Positions 34,711-42,917 of a stretch of 64,000 bases of DNA are shown here, piece after piece. Both the position numbers and the translations under genes were made by a program. The DNA comes from Paenibacillus sp. LS1. GTDB lineage: Bacteria > Bacillota > Bacilli > Paenibacillales > Paenibacillaceae. The first letter of the stretch is position 1, and each line of letters opens with the position of its first letter. The notes below the pieces were generated by a model. That model was not told the DNA's origin. It saw only the letters and a program-made list of their open reading frames with translations, and did not search any database. The stretch is taken from NCBI RefSeq assembly GCF_026013365.1, contig NZ_JAPDOE010000002.1:1-64000 (forward strand), written 5' to 3'.

Positions 34711-36639
34711 TTAGATTAGTCCAGCTTTTGCAAGTAACCTTTTCACAATCGCCGCCGACTGTGCACGACTAATGTCCGCATCTGTCATCAGCTTGCCATC
34801 ATCGCCTTGTACCAGCTCTTGTTTAATCGCCGATGCAACCGGCTCAGCTGCCCAAGCCTGTACTTTAGCGCTATCGCTGTATGTGCTCAGCAGACTTGTT
34901 GTCTCTGACGTGTCGGCCTGTGCCAGACCGACCAATTTCATCGCACGTGACACAATAGTCAGCGCTTCCGCACGAGAAATTTCATTGTTCGGACGGAAGC
35001 TATCGTCAGCATAACCTGAGATCAGGCCATAGGATACAGCCGTCTGAACCTCATCCTCATACCAGCTGCCTGTTTTCACATCCGTGAATGATGCTGCTTC
35101 TGCGCTAATCGGGGAGTGCAGTCCCAAACCTCTTAACAAAACAGCCGTAAATTCTGCCCGCGTAATACTCCGGTCCGGCGCAAATACGTTCTCACCAGTA
35201 CCTTGTACGATCAGACGGGATGCCAGATCCTGTACGTCATCACGACTCCAGTGATTGCTTACATCGCTGAATGTTGCCGGATGATAGATCAGGGCGTAAG
35301 TGCTGTTCGTCAAGCTATTAATAATAGCAGAATCTTGCACATTACCTTTGATAACCTTGGTCGGCACATGCAGAAGGGTACCATCTGGCTGAAGTACTAC
35401 TCCTGTCGTGATCTTTAAACCATCGACACCTTCTGGCAGAGTAATGGAACGTTCTACATAAGAGTTGAAACGATTCACATTGACTTGCTGTCCGTTCCAG
35501 ATCGCTTTCACTTCAAAATCAACTGGGGTTGCAATCACCGTAGTGTTCTGCAGCTTGTCCGCTGCCGCCTGAATTGCTGTTTGCTTGGATGCAGCACTAG
35601 GTACAATAGCGATTTGAATTGTGATATCTTCCAATGGAACGGTGCTTCCGAATTGGTTCAGAACCTGATCCACCTGAATCTGATTAGCTGGAAGGGTGTA
35701 CGTACCACTGTCTGTCTGAATGACAACTTCGGCATTACTTCCTTCCATCGTTTTGACTAACTTGCCGTTCAGTTCACCAATGACCGCGCCCTTGCCAGTA
35801 CCTGTAATCGGTAGCAGAAGCGTTCTTAGTCCACTTCCAATCTGATTGATGACTTTATCATTATCCACATGAACCGTGGTGGTAACCTGATTGTTTACCG
35901 TTGATGTGGTAGCTGTCGCAGATTGTTCCTGTTTCTGTCCGTTTACATAGATGTCTACGCCTTTGGTTACCGCCGGAGTAGATGGAACCGGGGTAACCAC
36001 GGGTGTAGTTGGCGATACACTACCTCCCGAAGAGGAACCTGGAGAACCCGAATTGCCACCACCTGAGTTTGCTGCTGTAATTGTGATTGTTCCACCGGAC
36101 AATTCAGTGTAATTTTCGTGCTCTACATTCGTGAAATGCCAATGTTCTGAATCGGTTTGATCTACGGATAGCTGTTTCGTTCCAGGCGTCGCGTTGCTTT
36201 TGGCTTTGATTTCCATATCAAATAATTGGGTTTCATCTACAATTGAATGGTCACCCCCAGTAAAATCAACCCAGATGATCCGTACCCAGCCTTCCGCATT
36301 ATTAATTTCGTACTGGAAGTCTGCTACACCTTCTTCATTTGGGGATGTGCTCATGACGTTGACAGATTTAGGTGTGATCCGAACGATTTCCAGTGCAGAC
36401 GTATCATAATCAATCTGCATATTATAAGCTTTCACCCCGAAATGGGATTTTTTCAATGCAACAGGAACATGAACCGTCTGCCCCGCCTGTACACTAACAT
36501 TTGCAAATTGCACCTGTGATGGTTCTGCCGGCTCTGCCCCAGCTATACTCGGGAATACGAGAGAAGAGAGTAGCGTCAGTGCGATGAGACCTGACATTGT
36601 TCTTCTGATTCTTGGACGTTTCTTTTTCGGTTGAAACAT
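34711..36639 (-). CDS. Cohesin-domain surface protein with SLH anchor
   Basis: 642 residues. Signal peptide 1-35 (SLVFPSIAGAEP). A cohesin-like domain at about 40-190 shows the type pattern VHVPVALKKSHFGVKAYNMQ, YDTSALEIV and IIWVDFTGGDHSIVDETQL. A Gly/Ser/Pro/Thr linker (about 192-228) leads to a middle domain of unknown fold (230-455) and three SLH repeats (about 455-640: ATFSDVSNHW, ASFTDVKTGSW and STYSDSAKVQAW). SLH repeats bind pyruvylated secondary cell-wall polymer, so the cohesin is displayed on the surface. Start ATG 36639 follows GGAGG by 7 bases. It is downstream of a dockerin gene in the same operon. Confidence 0.88.
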   Translation of the reverse strand: MFQPKKKRPRIRRTMSGLIALTLLSSLVFPSIAGAEPAEPSQVQFANVSVQAGQTVHVPVALKKSHFGVKAYNMQIDYDTSALEIVRITPKSVNVMSTSPNEEGVADFQYEINNAEGWVRIIWVDFTGGDHSIVDETQLFDMEIKAKSNATPGTKQLSVDQTDSEHWHFTNVEHENYTELSGGTITITAANSGGGNSGSPGSSSGGSVSPTTPVVTPVPSTPAVTKGVDIYVNGQKQEQSATATTSTVNNQVTTTVHVDNDKVINQIGSGLRTLLLPITGTGKGAVIGELNGKLVKTMEGSNAEVVIQTDSGTYTLPANQIQVDQVLNQFGSTVPLEDITIQIAIVPSAASKQTAIQAAADKLQNTTVIATPVDFEVKAIWNGQQVNVNRFNSYVERSITLPEGVDGLKITTGVVLQPDGTLLHVPTKVIKGNVQDSAIINSLTNSTYALIYHPATFSDVSNHWSRDDVQDLASRLIVQGTGENVFAPDRSITRAEFTAVLLRGLGLHSPISAEAASFTDVKTGSWYEDEVQTAVSYGLISGYADDSFRPNNEISRAEALTIVSRAMKLVGLAQADTSETTSLLSTYSDSAKVQAWAAEPVASAIKQELVQGDDGKLMTDADISRAQSAAIVKRLLAKAGLI

Positions 36640-36728
36640 GTATTAGCCTCCATGTCTGTATCAATTAGTAGAATGTATGGTAACGATAGAACAAATATTG
36701 TTATTCAATATCTAAATTAAAATATGAA

Positions 36729-37778
36729 TTAATCAGGGCGTTGTATTTTTTCTTTTGCAACAATGTATACTCGTCTAGGCTCCGTATTCGCATCCGAAGT
36801 GGAATGAGCAGTCACTTCGAGCACAAGATAATAACCTTCGTCCTCATCTTTAACGGTATACTGTTCTGCTATTTCTCCTTCTATCAGCACTCTATCTTCT
36901 CCTGAAGGGTCTGTTGCGCGGTACCACTGATAAGAAGGAGTATTAATATAATCCCCATCAACATCCATTAAATCATAATCTGTGGCAATTGAGTTCCCCA
37001 TGTAATCCTTTAATTGACCATTCAGCACATAAGGCGCATCGTCCACTTGTTGGAAGGTCAACACATAGTCATTATTTTCCCCGCCTAGTGTTTTGCCTTT
37101 ATATCCTTGTAATAAAGCATTCATGTCGCCTAAGGCAGGTTCCGCATTACGATCCACGTCCATTCGATTCATCTCTACATAGCTAAATCCGCGGCGACTT
37201 ACCATGTTGCGCAGATAATCTAAAAGGTCAGCTGCATCTAGAGAATTCACTTTTCCGTCTGCATTTACATCCCCTTTTTTACTAATGTAAAGTTCAAAGT
37301 TATCCGTAACCGTTTCCGGCACATCAGATACAGTATATTTTGCTTTCAATTCGATGTTGATTTTGCCGCTCTTGTAAGGAATAACCACCAATGTACTCGT
37401 AGGCGTTGGCATATTTTCATCTTGTCTCGTTTCTACATACACCTCAGCTATACTGCTATCATCTGAACTGGCTGTGAGCGTATTAAACTCATCGGATCGA
37501 AAATGTGTACTTAAATTGATTCTGACTGTATTGTTGCTGGTTACCTCGATGGGCACATCGGGTACAAAAGAAGGATCATTTTGTTCCGATGAATAGCTCA
37601 ACCATTTAATACCATCATTAAGTACAGGTCGTGAAATGTTTATTACCGGACCGATTGCTCCTGCGTTAGCTTGAGGAAGCGTTCCACCTATAGGCAATGC
37701 AATGCCCAATCCGAGCGCAGTCAACATGCTTTTTTTCAATATCGGCTTAAGCCGTTTTTTGTTTTTTTTCCCCTTCAA
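36729..37778 (-). CDS. Secreted protein with an internal dockerin-type module
   Basis: 349 residues. Signal peptide 1-39 with the ANA-type cleavage region. Residues 40-165 form a beta-rich domain of unknown type. A dockerin-like pair of calcium-binding repeats covers about 167-226: GDVNADGKVNSLDAADLLDY (Asp170, Asn172, Asp174 and Asp181 as ligands) and MDVDRNAEPALGDMNALL, the second imperfect. Residues 235-349 form a further domain with SYQWYRATDP and a GYYLVLEVTA strand, Ig-like. Dockerins are usually terminal, so a central one is unusual. The start is TTG 37778, 8 bases after GAGGAGG. The neighbouring cohesin-SLH protein is the obvious binding partner. Confidence 0.8.
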   Translation of the reverse strand: MKGKKNKKRLKPILKKSMLTALGLGIALPIGGTLPQANAGAIGPVINISRPVLNDGIKWLSYSSEQNDPSFVPDVPIEVTSNNTVRINLSTHFRSDEFNTLTASSDDSSIAEVYVETRQDENMPTPTSTLVVIPYKSGKINIELKAKYTVSDVPETVTDNFELYISKKGDVNADGKVNSLDAADLLDYLRNMVSRRGFSYVEMNRMDVDRNAEPALGDMNALLQGYKGKTLGGENNDYVLTFQQVDDAPYVLNGQLKDYMGNSIATDYDLMDVDGDYINTPSYQWYRATDPSGEDRVLIEGEIAEQYTVKDEDEGYYLVLEVTAHSTSDANTEPRRVYIVAKEKIQRPD

Positions 37779-37895
37779 TTCATGTTCCTCCTCGTGTACA
37801 TTTCAAATTTGAACAACTACATGCTCAGTATAACGAGTCATTCTGAACCGATTCTGAACAGGTCCATGGAACTATTCCCAATTTTAATTCGACAA

Positions 37896-37928
37896 AAAAC
37901 GCCATGGAGTAAGCCTCCATAGCGTTTT
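37896..37928 (-). terminator. Terminator of the amidohydrolase operon
   Basis: 14-bp stem AAAACGCCATGGAG / CTCCATAGCGTTTT with one mismatch and a 5-base loop, continuing TTTTTTGTCG on the minus strand, 43 bases past the stop at 37971. Confidence 0.85.
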
Positions 37929-37970
37929 GAACACAAATCATTTTCCAGTTTGGATCAAATTGAGCTAAAA

Positions 37971-39263
37971 TTAAATTCCCTCAACGATTCGTTTGGCTCT
38001 AACCTTCACCTCACGGTAAAGTTCTTCCTCATCGATCGTCAGCAGCTTTCTGCCTCTCATGAGGATCTGACCATTCACGATCGTGGTGTCCACATCCGCA
38101 CCATTTACACTATATGCCAGTAGAGACTCTACCTCATGTACCGGTTGAAGATGTGGTTTCGCCAGATCGATCAGGATCAGATCAGCTTTGTGACCCACCT
38201 CAAGCACACCCACTTCATGCTGAAGGCCAAGCAGATTAGCACTTCCGCGTGTAGCCATATTTAGAACGTCCTTGGCTGGCAAGCGTGTGGGATCACCATA
38301 GTCCAGCTTTTGCAGCCAGGTCGCAGCTTTGATCTCCTCGAACATATCCACGGTTGTGGCACTTCCCGCTCCATCCGTTCCCATTCCCACGTTAATTCCT
38401 TGGGCCAACATCTCGGTAATCGGAGCAATTCCACAACCCAGCTTCAGATTACTGACCGGATTGTGTGCTACACCGCCGCGCATACCCTTCAATCTGCCGA
38501 TATCCCTTCGATTCAGGTGTACACCATGTGCAAGCAGTACATGTGCCTGTTCGAACATCCCCGCCTCTTCCAGATACTCTGTCGGCGTCATGTCATAGCG
38601 CTCACGAATTTTCATGACTTCTTCCTTCGTTTCAGCCAGATGAATATGCAGAGGAATATCCTCCGCGACAGCCATGGCAATGACTTCACGGAGCGGCTCC
38701 ACGGGACAGGTGTAGGGTGAGTGCGGTCCATACATGGTTGTAATCCGTCCCTCTGCCGCTCCAGACCAGCGCTCTACAAGATCGATTGCCTCCTGCAACC
38801 TGCGTCCACCATCATCCTCCATGAATACCATCCCGCGTGTAAGCGATGCCCGCATACCCGTTTGCTTAACCGCTTCTGCAATCTCATTCATATGGATATA
38901 CATATCCGCAAAGGCAGTGGTACCGGAGCGAATCATCTCGGCCATGGATAACTTGGCACCCCAATAGATGTCTTCCGGGTTCATCCGTGCTTCGGCAGGC
39001 AGCATTTTGCGTTCGAGCCAGTCCATCAGCTTCAGATCGTCCGAGAATCCCCGGAGCAGGCTCATCGGTGTATGTTGGTGAGCATTTATCAGTCCCGGCA
39101 TGGCAACTTTATTACGGCCATCGATAATCTCATCTTGCGGTTGAGGCAGAATGTGGTCCGCAATCTGCGTGATGCGATCTCCATCAACACGAATATCCCC
39201 CGTGAAGGGGGCATCGGCATCTTTCATCGTTAGGATGGTCGCTTGCTGAATCAATATACTCAT
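37971..39263 (-). CDS. MtaD-type amidohydrolase (MTA/SAH deaminase family)
   Basis: 430-residue metal-dependent amidohydrolase. The metal ligands are readable: NAHQHTPM (His62, His64), HIHLAE, the HNPVSN His and the Asp in GTDGAGS. Flanking beta-sandwich strands are at both ends (ILIQQATILTM; KADLILIDLAKPH, VDTTIVNGQILM). The family deaminates 5'-methylthioadenosine or S-adenosylhomocysteine but also includes other aminohydrolases. I prefer ATG 39263, 11 bases after GAGGAG, over GTG 39272, which is 2 bases from it. A methyltransferase is 1.5 kb upstream, which is weak support for a link to SAH recycling. Confidence 0.88.
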   Translation of the reverse strand: MSILIQQATILTMKDADAPFTGDIRVDGDRITQIADHILPQPQDEIIDGRNKVAMPGLINAHQHTPMSLLRGFSDDLKLMDWLERKMLPAEARMNPEDIYWGAKLSMAEMIRSGTTAFADMYIHMNEIAEAVKQTGMRASLTRGMVFMEDDGGRRLQEAIDLVERWSGAAEGRITTMYGPHSPYTCPVEPLREVIAMAVAEDIPLHIHLAETKEEVMKIRERYDMTPTEYLEEAGMFEQAHVLLAHGVHLNRRDIGRLKGMRGGVAHNPVSNLKLGCGIAPITEMLAQGINVGMGTDGAGSATTVDMFEEIKAATWLQKLDYGDPTRLPAKDVLNMATRGSANLLGLQHEVGVLEVGHKADLILIDLAKPHLQPVHEVESLLAYSVNGADVDTTIVNGQILMRGRKLLTIDEEELYREVKVRAKRIVEGI

Positions 39264-39341
39264 TACATTCACGGCTCCTCTGAATTGGTTATCGTTCCTT
39301 CCATATCCGAGAGTAAGCCTTCACGTAACGGCAAGGTCAAG

Positions 39342-39635
39342 TCATTTTAAATTTTGGATCGTCATCTTTCTGAAACTTTGAATAAAGGGTTTGGGATCGA
39401 TTTCAACCATGTATGGATACACGCCTGTACTTGTGTGCAAGTAGAAAAATCCACCCTCATCGCCCATTCGTCGAAATGACATGTCAAACACCTCAGTGAT
39501 ATTGAACTCGCGGTATTTGGTCACGATTTTATCTGAATACAGAATCATGGAGCGGGCATTCATCTCAATCTCTTGGGCGAGACCCGTCACTTCTCTCTGT
39601 ACTTTATAATAAGGTAATACAGCAACGCAGTTCAT
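39342..39635 (-). CDS. Small conserved-looking protein of unknown function
   Basis: 97 residues, MNCVAVLPYYKVQREVTGLA at the start. It has predicted alternating strands (FNITEVFDMSFRRMG, GFFYLHTSTGVYPYMVE) and a C-terminal helix (PKPFIQSFRKM). The layout resembles a small PH-like or profilin-like domain, but I cannot name a family. Start ATG 39635 follows GGAGGGAG closely, which supports translation. It lies 78 bases upstream of the amidohydrolase gene on the same strand. Confidence 0.7.
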   Translation of the reverse strand: MNCVAVLPYYKVQREVTGLAQEIEMNARSMILYSDKIVTKYREFNITEVFDMSFRRMGDEGGFFYLHTSTGVYPYMVEIDPKPFIQSFRKMTIQNLK

Positions 39636-39709
39636 GATCTCCCTCCATTCATACCATGATTATTGTTCCATCATAGCAGATCGGAGGGTACCCGCAAAAG
39701 AACATGAAG

Positions 39710-40807
39710 CTAGGTGATTTTGGTCGTCACCTTTAGTGGCGTATGAAGTGCATCCTGAATGTCCTGCAAAGAAAGAACCTGTTCAATATGAAACACACCA
39801 TGTGGCAACGCTGTTCTATACACGCGTTCTGCCACGGCTGCAGCCACGGCCGCTGTCGCATCTGCTTCTTTATGGCCAACAAGCAGTTGTTCGACGCGGA
39901 CTTGCTCACCATTTTCCCATCCTACGGCATCGACCTTGACCGCATACATTGGCTCTCCTCCAGGAATAAGACCAAATGCCTTAACCGTTCCATTGCGAAT
40001 AGACGGGATACGTAGCAAGGAAAACAACCCTGCACGTTTGGAGATTGCCATGGATCTTGTGATCCAGCGGGAGTCCAGACAGAGTCTGGTAGATACGGTT
40101 GGAATACGTAACGTCCGAGCAACCACATGCTGATCCGAAAAGTTAAATCGATACGCCTTTCGGTTCCCCAGTTCCGCTCCAAAATCAATTAATTTGCCAT
40201 CTCCGAAACTTTGAACCTCAGCAGGCTTGCCCTTTTGCATCACTTGATAGGTGGCATTCATCTGATCAACGGTCCATTCCACGGCAGCCTTCCCGTGTTT
40301 CTCGCCAAGTCCCAGCATTACGGTAATATCTGCTTCCTCCACCTGATCCATATGCATGGTCGCTTCACGTACAAGCAGATTAGTCACTCCCGGTGATAAT
40401 CCAACGCTGAGGATCGCGGTCGATTTGGAACGTTGCATTTTGGTGTGTAATTGTTCAACCTGGGCGAGAAAATCATATTTTGCAGAAATATCAATATAAT
40501 CGGTTTCGGCTTGTGCGCAGGATTCAACAAACCGGGTATCGCTCTGATCGACACACATGATTACAAGCTTAACAGGCCGTAACATGGAAGGCTCCACAGG
40601 TTTTGTCACATCCAGTTGAAGCGGAAGTACAGCACCACCTGTCGATCGGCTGAATTCTTCCGCACGGTTCATGCGCGTACCCGCTGCCCATACTTTACCC
40701 GGGAACAATTTCCCCAGCTGAGTACATATCATCTGCCCAACTTGACCATAACCACCAACTACCCAGATCTGATCTTTCACAGACTTCATGTTAGTTTCGA
40801 CTTGCAT
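39710..40807 (-). CDS. Saccharopine dehydrogenase-like NAD(P)-binding protein
   Basis: 365 residues with an N-terminal Rossmann fold: IWVVGGYGQVGQM, then VVLPLQLDVT-type and VIMCVDQSDT strands, and the GLSPGVTNLLVREA motif typical of saccharopine dehydrogenase-like oxidoreductases. The C-terminal half is a mixed alpha/beta domain. No lysine-pathway genes are nearby and the enzyme activity is uncertain. Start ATG 40807 follows GGAGGGG and overlaps the end of the methyltransferase gene by 17 bases, so the two are probably translated together. Confidence 0.82.
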   Translation of the reverse strand: MQVETNMKSVKDQIWVVGGYGQVGQMICTQLGKLFPGKVWAAGTRMNRAEEFSRSTGGAVLPLQLDVTKPVEPSMLRPVKLVIMCVDQSDTRFVESCAQAETDYIDISAKYDFLAQVEQLHTKMQRSKSTAILSVGLSPGVTNLLVREATMHMDQVEEADITVMLGLGEKHGKAAVEWTVDQMNATYQVMQKGKPAEVQSFGDGKLIDFGAELGNRKAYRFNFSDQHVVARTLRIPTVSTRLCLDSRWITRSMAISKRAGLFSLLRIPSIRNGTVKAFGLIPGGEPMYAVKVDAVGWENGEQVRVEQLLVGHKEADATAAVAAAVAERVYRTALPHGVFHIEQVLSLQDIQDALHTPLKVTTKIT

Positions 40808-41498
40808 AATACCCCTCCACCCAGAACGCCCCGAAGTAACGTGTAATATGTGAGAAACCGCATTCGGTCAGTAGCTGAGTCATCTCTTCAGAGGATATGG
40901 GATCGGATTCACGGCCCAAGGAAGCAGCAAAGCGCTCCCACTCTTCAGGAAGAACACCCGTACTCAACATGTGATCCTTCCAAGCTTGCATCATCAACGG
41001 ATATGCGGGGGAACGAAGATCGGCATTTACAGCCGCAATGATCAGAGGTGCACCCGGTTTAAGTCTCGCTGCGAGGCTTGTCAGAAACGTTCTCTTGGCC
41101 TCCATCCCCTGAAGGAAATGCAACATAAGCATGCTCGTCGCCCCATCATATACAATATCCTCCGGCAATTCTTCAACCGTGACAGGTTGCAGCTTCACTC
41201 TGGAACCGATGCCGGCTTCAGCAACTCGGCTCTCGGCAAGTTGTAGCATGGGTTGTGAGGGATCTACTCCGGTCAACGTCCACCCGGCATGGCGTGATCC
41301 AAGCAGAGCAATTTCTTTCCCCCCTCCCGCTCCGGCCACAAGTATATGAATATCGTTGTTATCCGTAACAGATGCTGCAAGCAGCCGTTCCATTAGATCA
41401 TGCATATGAGAATAACCCGGAATCTTCAGGGCTATCGATTGTTCGTAGCGATGTACATCTGCCGTTTCCCAGCTCATGGGTGATGGATTGTGACTCAT
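40791..41498 (-). CDS. Class I SAM-dependent methyltransferase
   Basis: 235 residues. Motif I is IHILVAGAGGGKEIALLG, the acidic loop after strand 2 is LTGVDPSQPML, motif II/III is DGATSMLMLHFL and the later motif LKPGAPLIIAAVNAD. This is the usual Rossmann-like SAM fold. Start ATG 41498 follows GAGGAG by 11 bases. It is first in a pair with the overlapping saccharopine-dehydrogenase-like gene and divergent from a LuxR-type regulator, which may control it. Substrate unknown. Confidence 0.9.
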   Translation of the reverse strand: MSHNPSPMSWETADVHRYEQSIALKIPGYSHMHDLMERLLAASVTDNNDIHILVAGAGGGKEIALLGSRHAGWTLTGVDPSQPMLQLAESRVAEAGIGSRVKLQPVTVEELPEDIVYDGATSMLMLHFLQGMEAKRTFLTSLAARLKPGAPLIIAAVNADLRSPAYPLMMQAWKDHMLSTGVLPEEWERFAASLGRESDPISSEEMTQLLTECGFSHITRYFGAFWVEGYYASRN

Positions 41499-41525
41499 GG
41501 ATACTACACTCCTCTTGAATTGAAG

Positions 41526-41560
41526 TTAGACTTGACTCGTTGTTCGTCTAATTTCATTAT
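41526..41560 (+). promoter_or_regulatory. Promoter of the LuxR-type gene with an overlapping inverted repeat
   Basis: TTGACT (41532-41537), 17-base spacer, CATTAT (41555-41560). An inverted repeat TTAGAC-N14-GTCTAA (41526-41551) covers the -35 and most of the spacer. It could be an operator for the regulator itself or for the divergent methyltransferase gene. Confidence 0.6.
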
Positions 41561-41627
41561 AGAAGGATACGCCGAACCTACAATCCCAGAACATTGGGAT
41601 ATAAGCATAGCGAGAGGAGATATCTTG

Positions 41628-42737
41628 TTGACATCACGTATTGATCGGAACCACAGACTTATCACTTCTCTTGAAAAAGGAACCTGGACCTCGCGTACCT
41701 ACCGGGAAGCTGTTCTGAAGCAGATCCATTCGGCGGTGTCTTATGATGCATACTGTTTCACCACCGTTGATCCGCTGACTCTTCTCTCCACAGGAGCTGT
41801 GACAGAAGATGGCATTGAAGCCATTCATGATCGGTTATTCATCAATGAATACATGGAAGAAGATATACATAAATACGCTGAATTAATTCGTAGCGGTGAA
41901 CATACAGCAACACTTCATACGTCCACGAACGCACAACCTGAACAAAGCCCACGTTATCTCAACATTCTTCAGCCAGCGGGGTTCGGTGATGAACTGCGCG
42001 CTGTATTGGTGAATGGAGACGCTTGTTGGGGATACTTGACCCTGTATCGTAAGACCGAGAATGCTTTTTTTACAGAGGAGGAACGGTTGCTGATTGAGAG
42101 CTGGACTGCTTCTATTGCAGCCATGCTGCGGTCCACGAGTCTGACACTGATGGATGAGATCACGAGTGAAAGTCCCGAGGAACCCGGAATTTTGATCACC
42201 TCGGACACGTTCCAGCTCTTATCGCTGAACGCCCCGGCTCAATATTGGCTGTCCCAATTGCGTATGCTGGAACATGTAGGGCCAGATATTCTGCCCCGTC
42301 CGGTACGTGCAGTGAGTTCCCACTTGCAGCGCAAGAATAGGGCTGAACGGGCTGAAAATACTCCACTCGCTCCCGACTCACCCTCCAAAGTCTGTATCCA
42401 ACTTCCGGATGGGCGTTATCTCATCCTTCATGCCAGTCTTATGCAACAGCTCGGAGGACCGGATCAGATTGCTATTCGTTTGGAGCAGGCGATGCCGCAG
42501 GATTTGCTACCCTTGCTCGCCGAAAGCCATGGATTATCCAATCGAGAACGGGAACTGCTGGGTTATGTACTGCGTAGCTATTCTTCCAAAGAGATTGCTG
42601 CCGCGATGCATATTTCTGTATACACAGTTCAGGATCACTTAAAATCCATTTTCGCCAAAACCAAGGTATCTTCACGTCGCGAGCTCATCTGGTATTTCGT
42701 TTCCCGTTTCCAATTGTCGGATGAGCCGGCGATATAA
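41628..42737 (+). CDS. LuxR-type HTH regulator with GAF-like sensor
   Basis: About 369 residues. The C-terminal LuxR/GerE HTH (about 310-365) reads GLSNRERELLGYVLRSYSSK, then EIAAAMHISVYTVQDHLKSI, a textbook match. The N-terminal part (about 15-170: REAVLKQIHSAVSYDAYCFT, CWGYLTLYRKTENAFFTEEE) looks like a GAF-type ligand-binding domain, followed by a PAS-like stretch. There is no receiver domain, so it is a one-component regulator. The start is taken as TTG 41628, 8 bases after AGGAG (TTG 41625 is also possible); the longer frame to 41490 has no ribosome binding site. Confidence 0.85.
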   Translation: MTSRIDRNHRLITSLEKGTWTSRTYREAVLKQIHSAVSYDAYCFTTVDPLTLLSTGAVTEDGIEAIHDRLFINEYMEEDIHKYAELIRSGEHTATLHTSTNAQPEQSPRYLNILQPAGFGDELRAVLVNGDACWGYLTLYRKTENAFFTEEERLLIESWTASIAAMLRSTSLTLMDEITSESPEEPGILITSDTFQLLSLNAPAQYWLSQLRMLEHVGPDILPRPVRAVSSHLQRKNRAERAENTPLAPDSPSKVCIQLPDGRYLILHASLMQQLGGPDQIAIRLEQAMPQDLLPLLAESHGLSNRERELLGYVLRSYSSKEIAAAMHISVYTVQDHLKSIFAKTKVSSRRELIWYFVSRFQLSDEPAI

Positions 42738-42800
42738 AGGCTGACAGGTAAGCAATTCACTCTACAGTTCCAATTCACTTGGGTTACCAAAGCAAAAAAA

Positions 42801-42817
42801 GCCACCATTCAGGCGAC
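42801..42817 (-). terminator. Terminator downstream of the beta-helix hydrolase gene
   Basis: On the minus strand GTCGCC-TGAAT-GGTGGC forms a 6-bp stem with two G-U pairs, followed by seven T. It lies about 100 bases past the hydrolase stop. A neighbouring AAGCGAC/GTCGCTT inverted repeat (42823-42855) may serve the convergent LuxR gene. Confidence 0.6.
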
Positions 42818-42917
42818 TTCTTAAGCGACGATATTCTTGTCCTTTGGGGTCGCTTGCTTATTTTCCCCGTGAGCGGATAAGCTTGCGAATGCTCCATTGG
42901 ACAGATTAAAATCACAC

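Noticed and set aside
36639-36729. Cellulosome cluster
   Set aside because: Only one cohesin and one dockerin are seen and neither protein has a cellulase domain, so a cellulosome is not supported; only a two-protein pair is proposed.
28232-39263. Futalosine-type menaquinone pathway from the UbiD and MtaD-type genes
   Set aside because: The two genes are 8 kb apart, no mqnA, mqnC, mqnD or mqnE-like gene is present, and both families are broad.
42823-42855. AAGCGAC/GTCGCTT inverted repeat as a separate terminator
   Set aside because: A 19-base loop and only a weak T-rich tail make it doubtful; it is mentioned only beside the stronger minus-strand hairpin.
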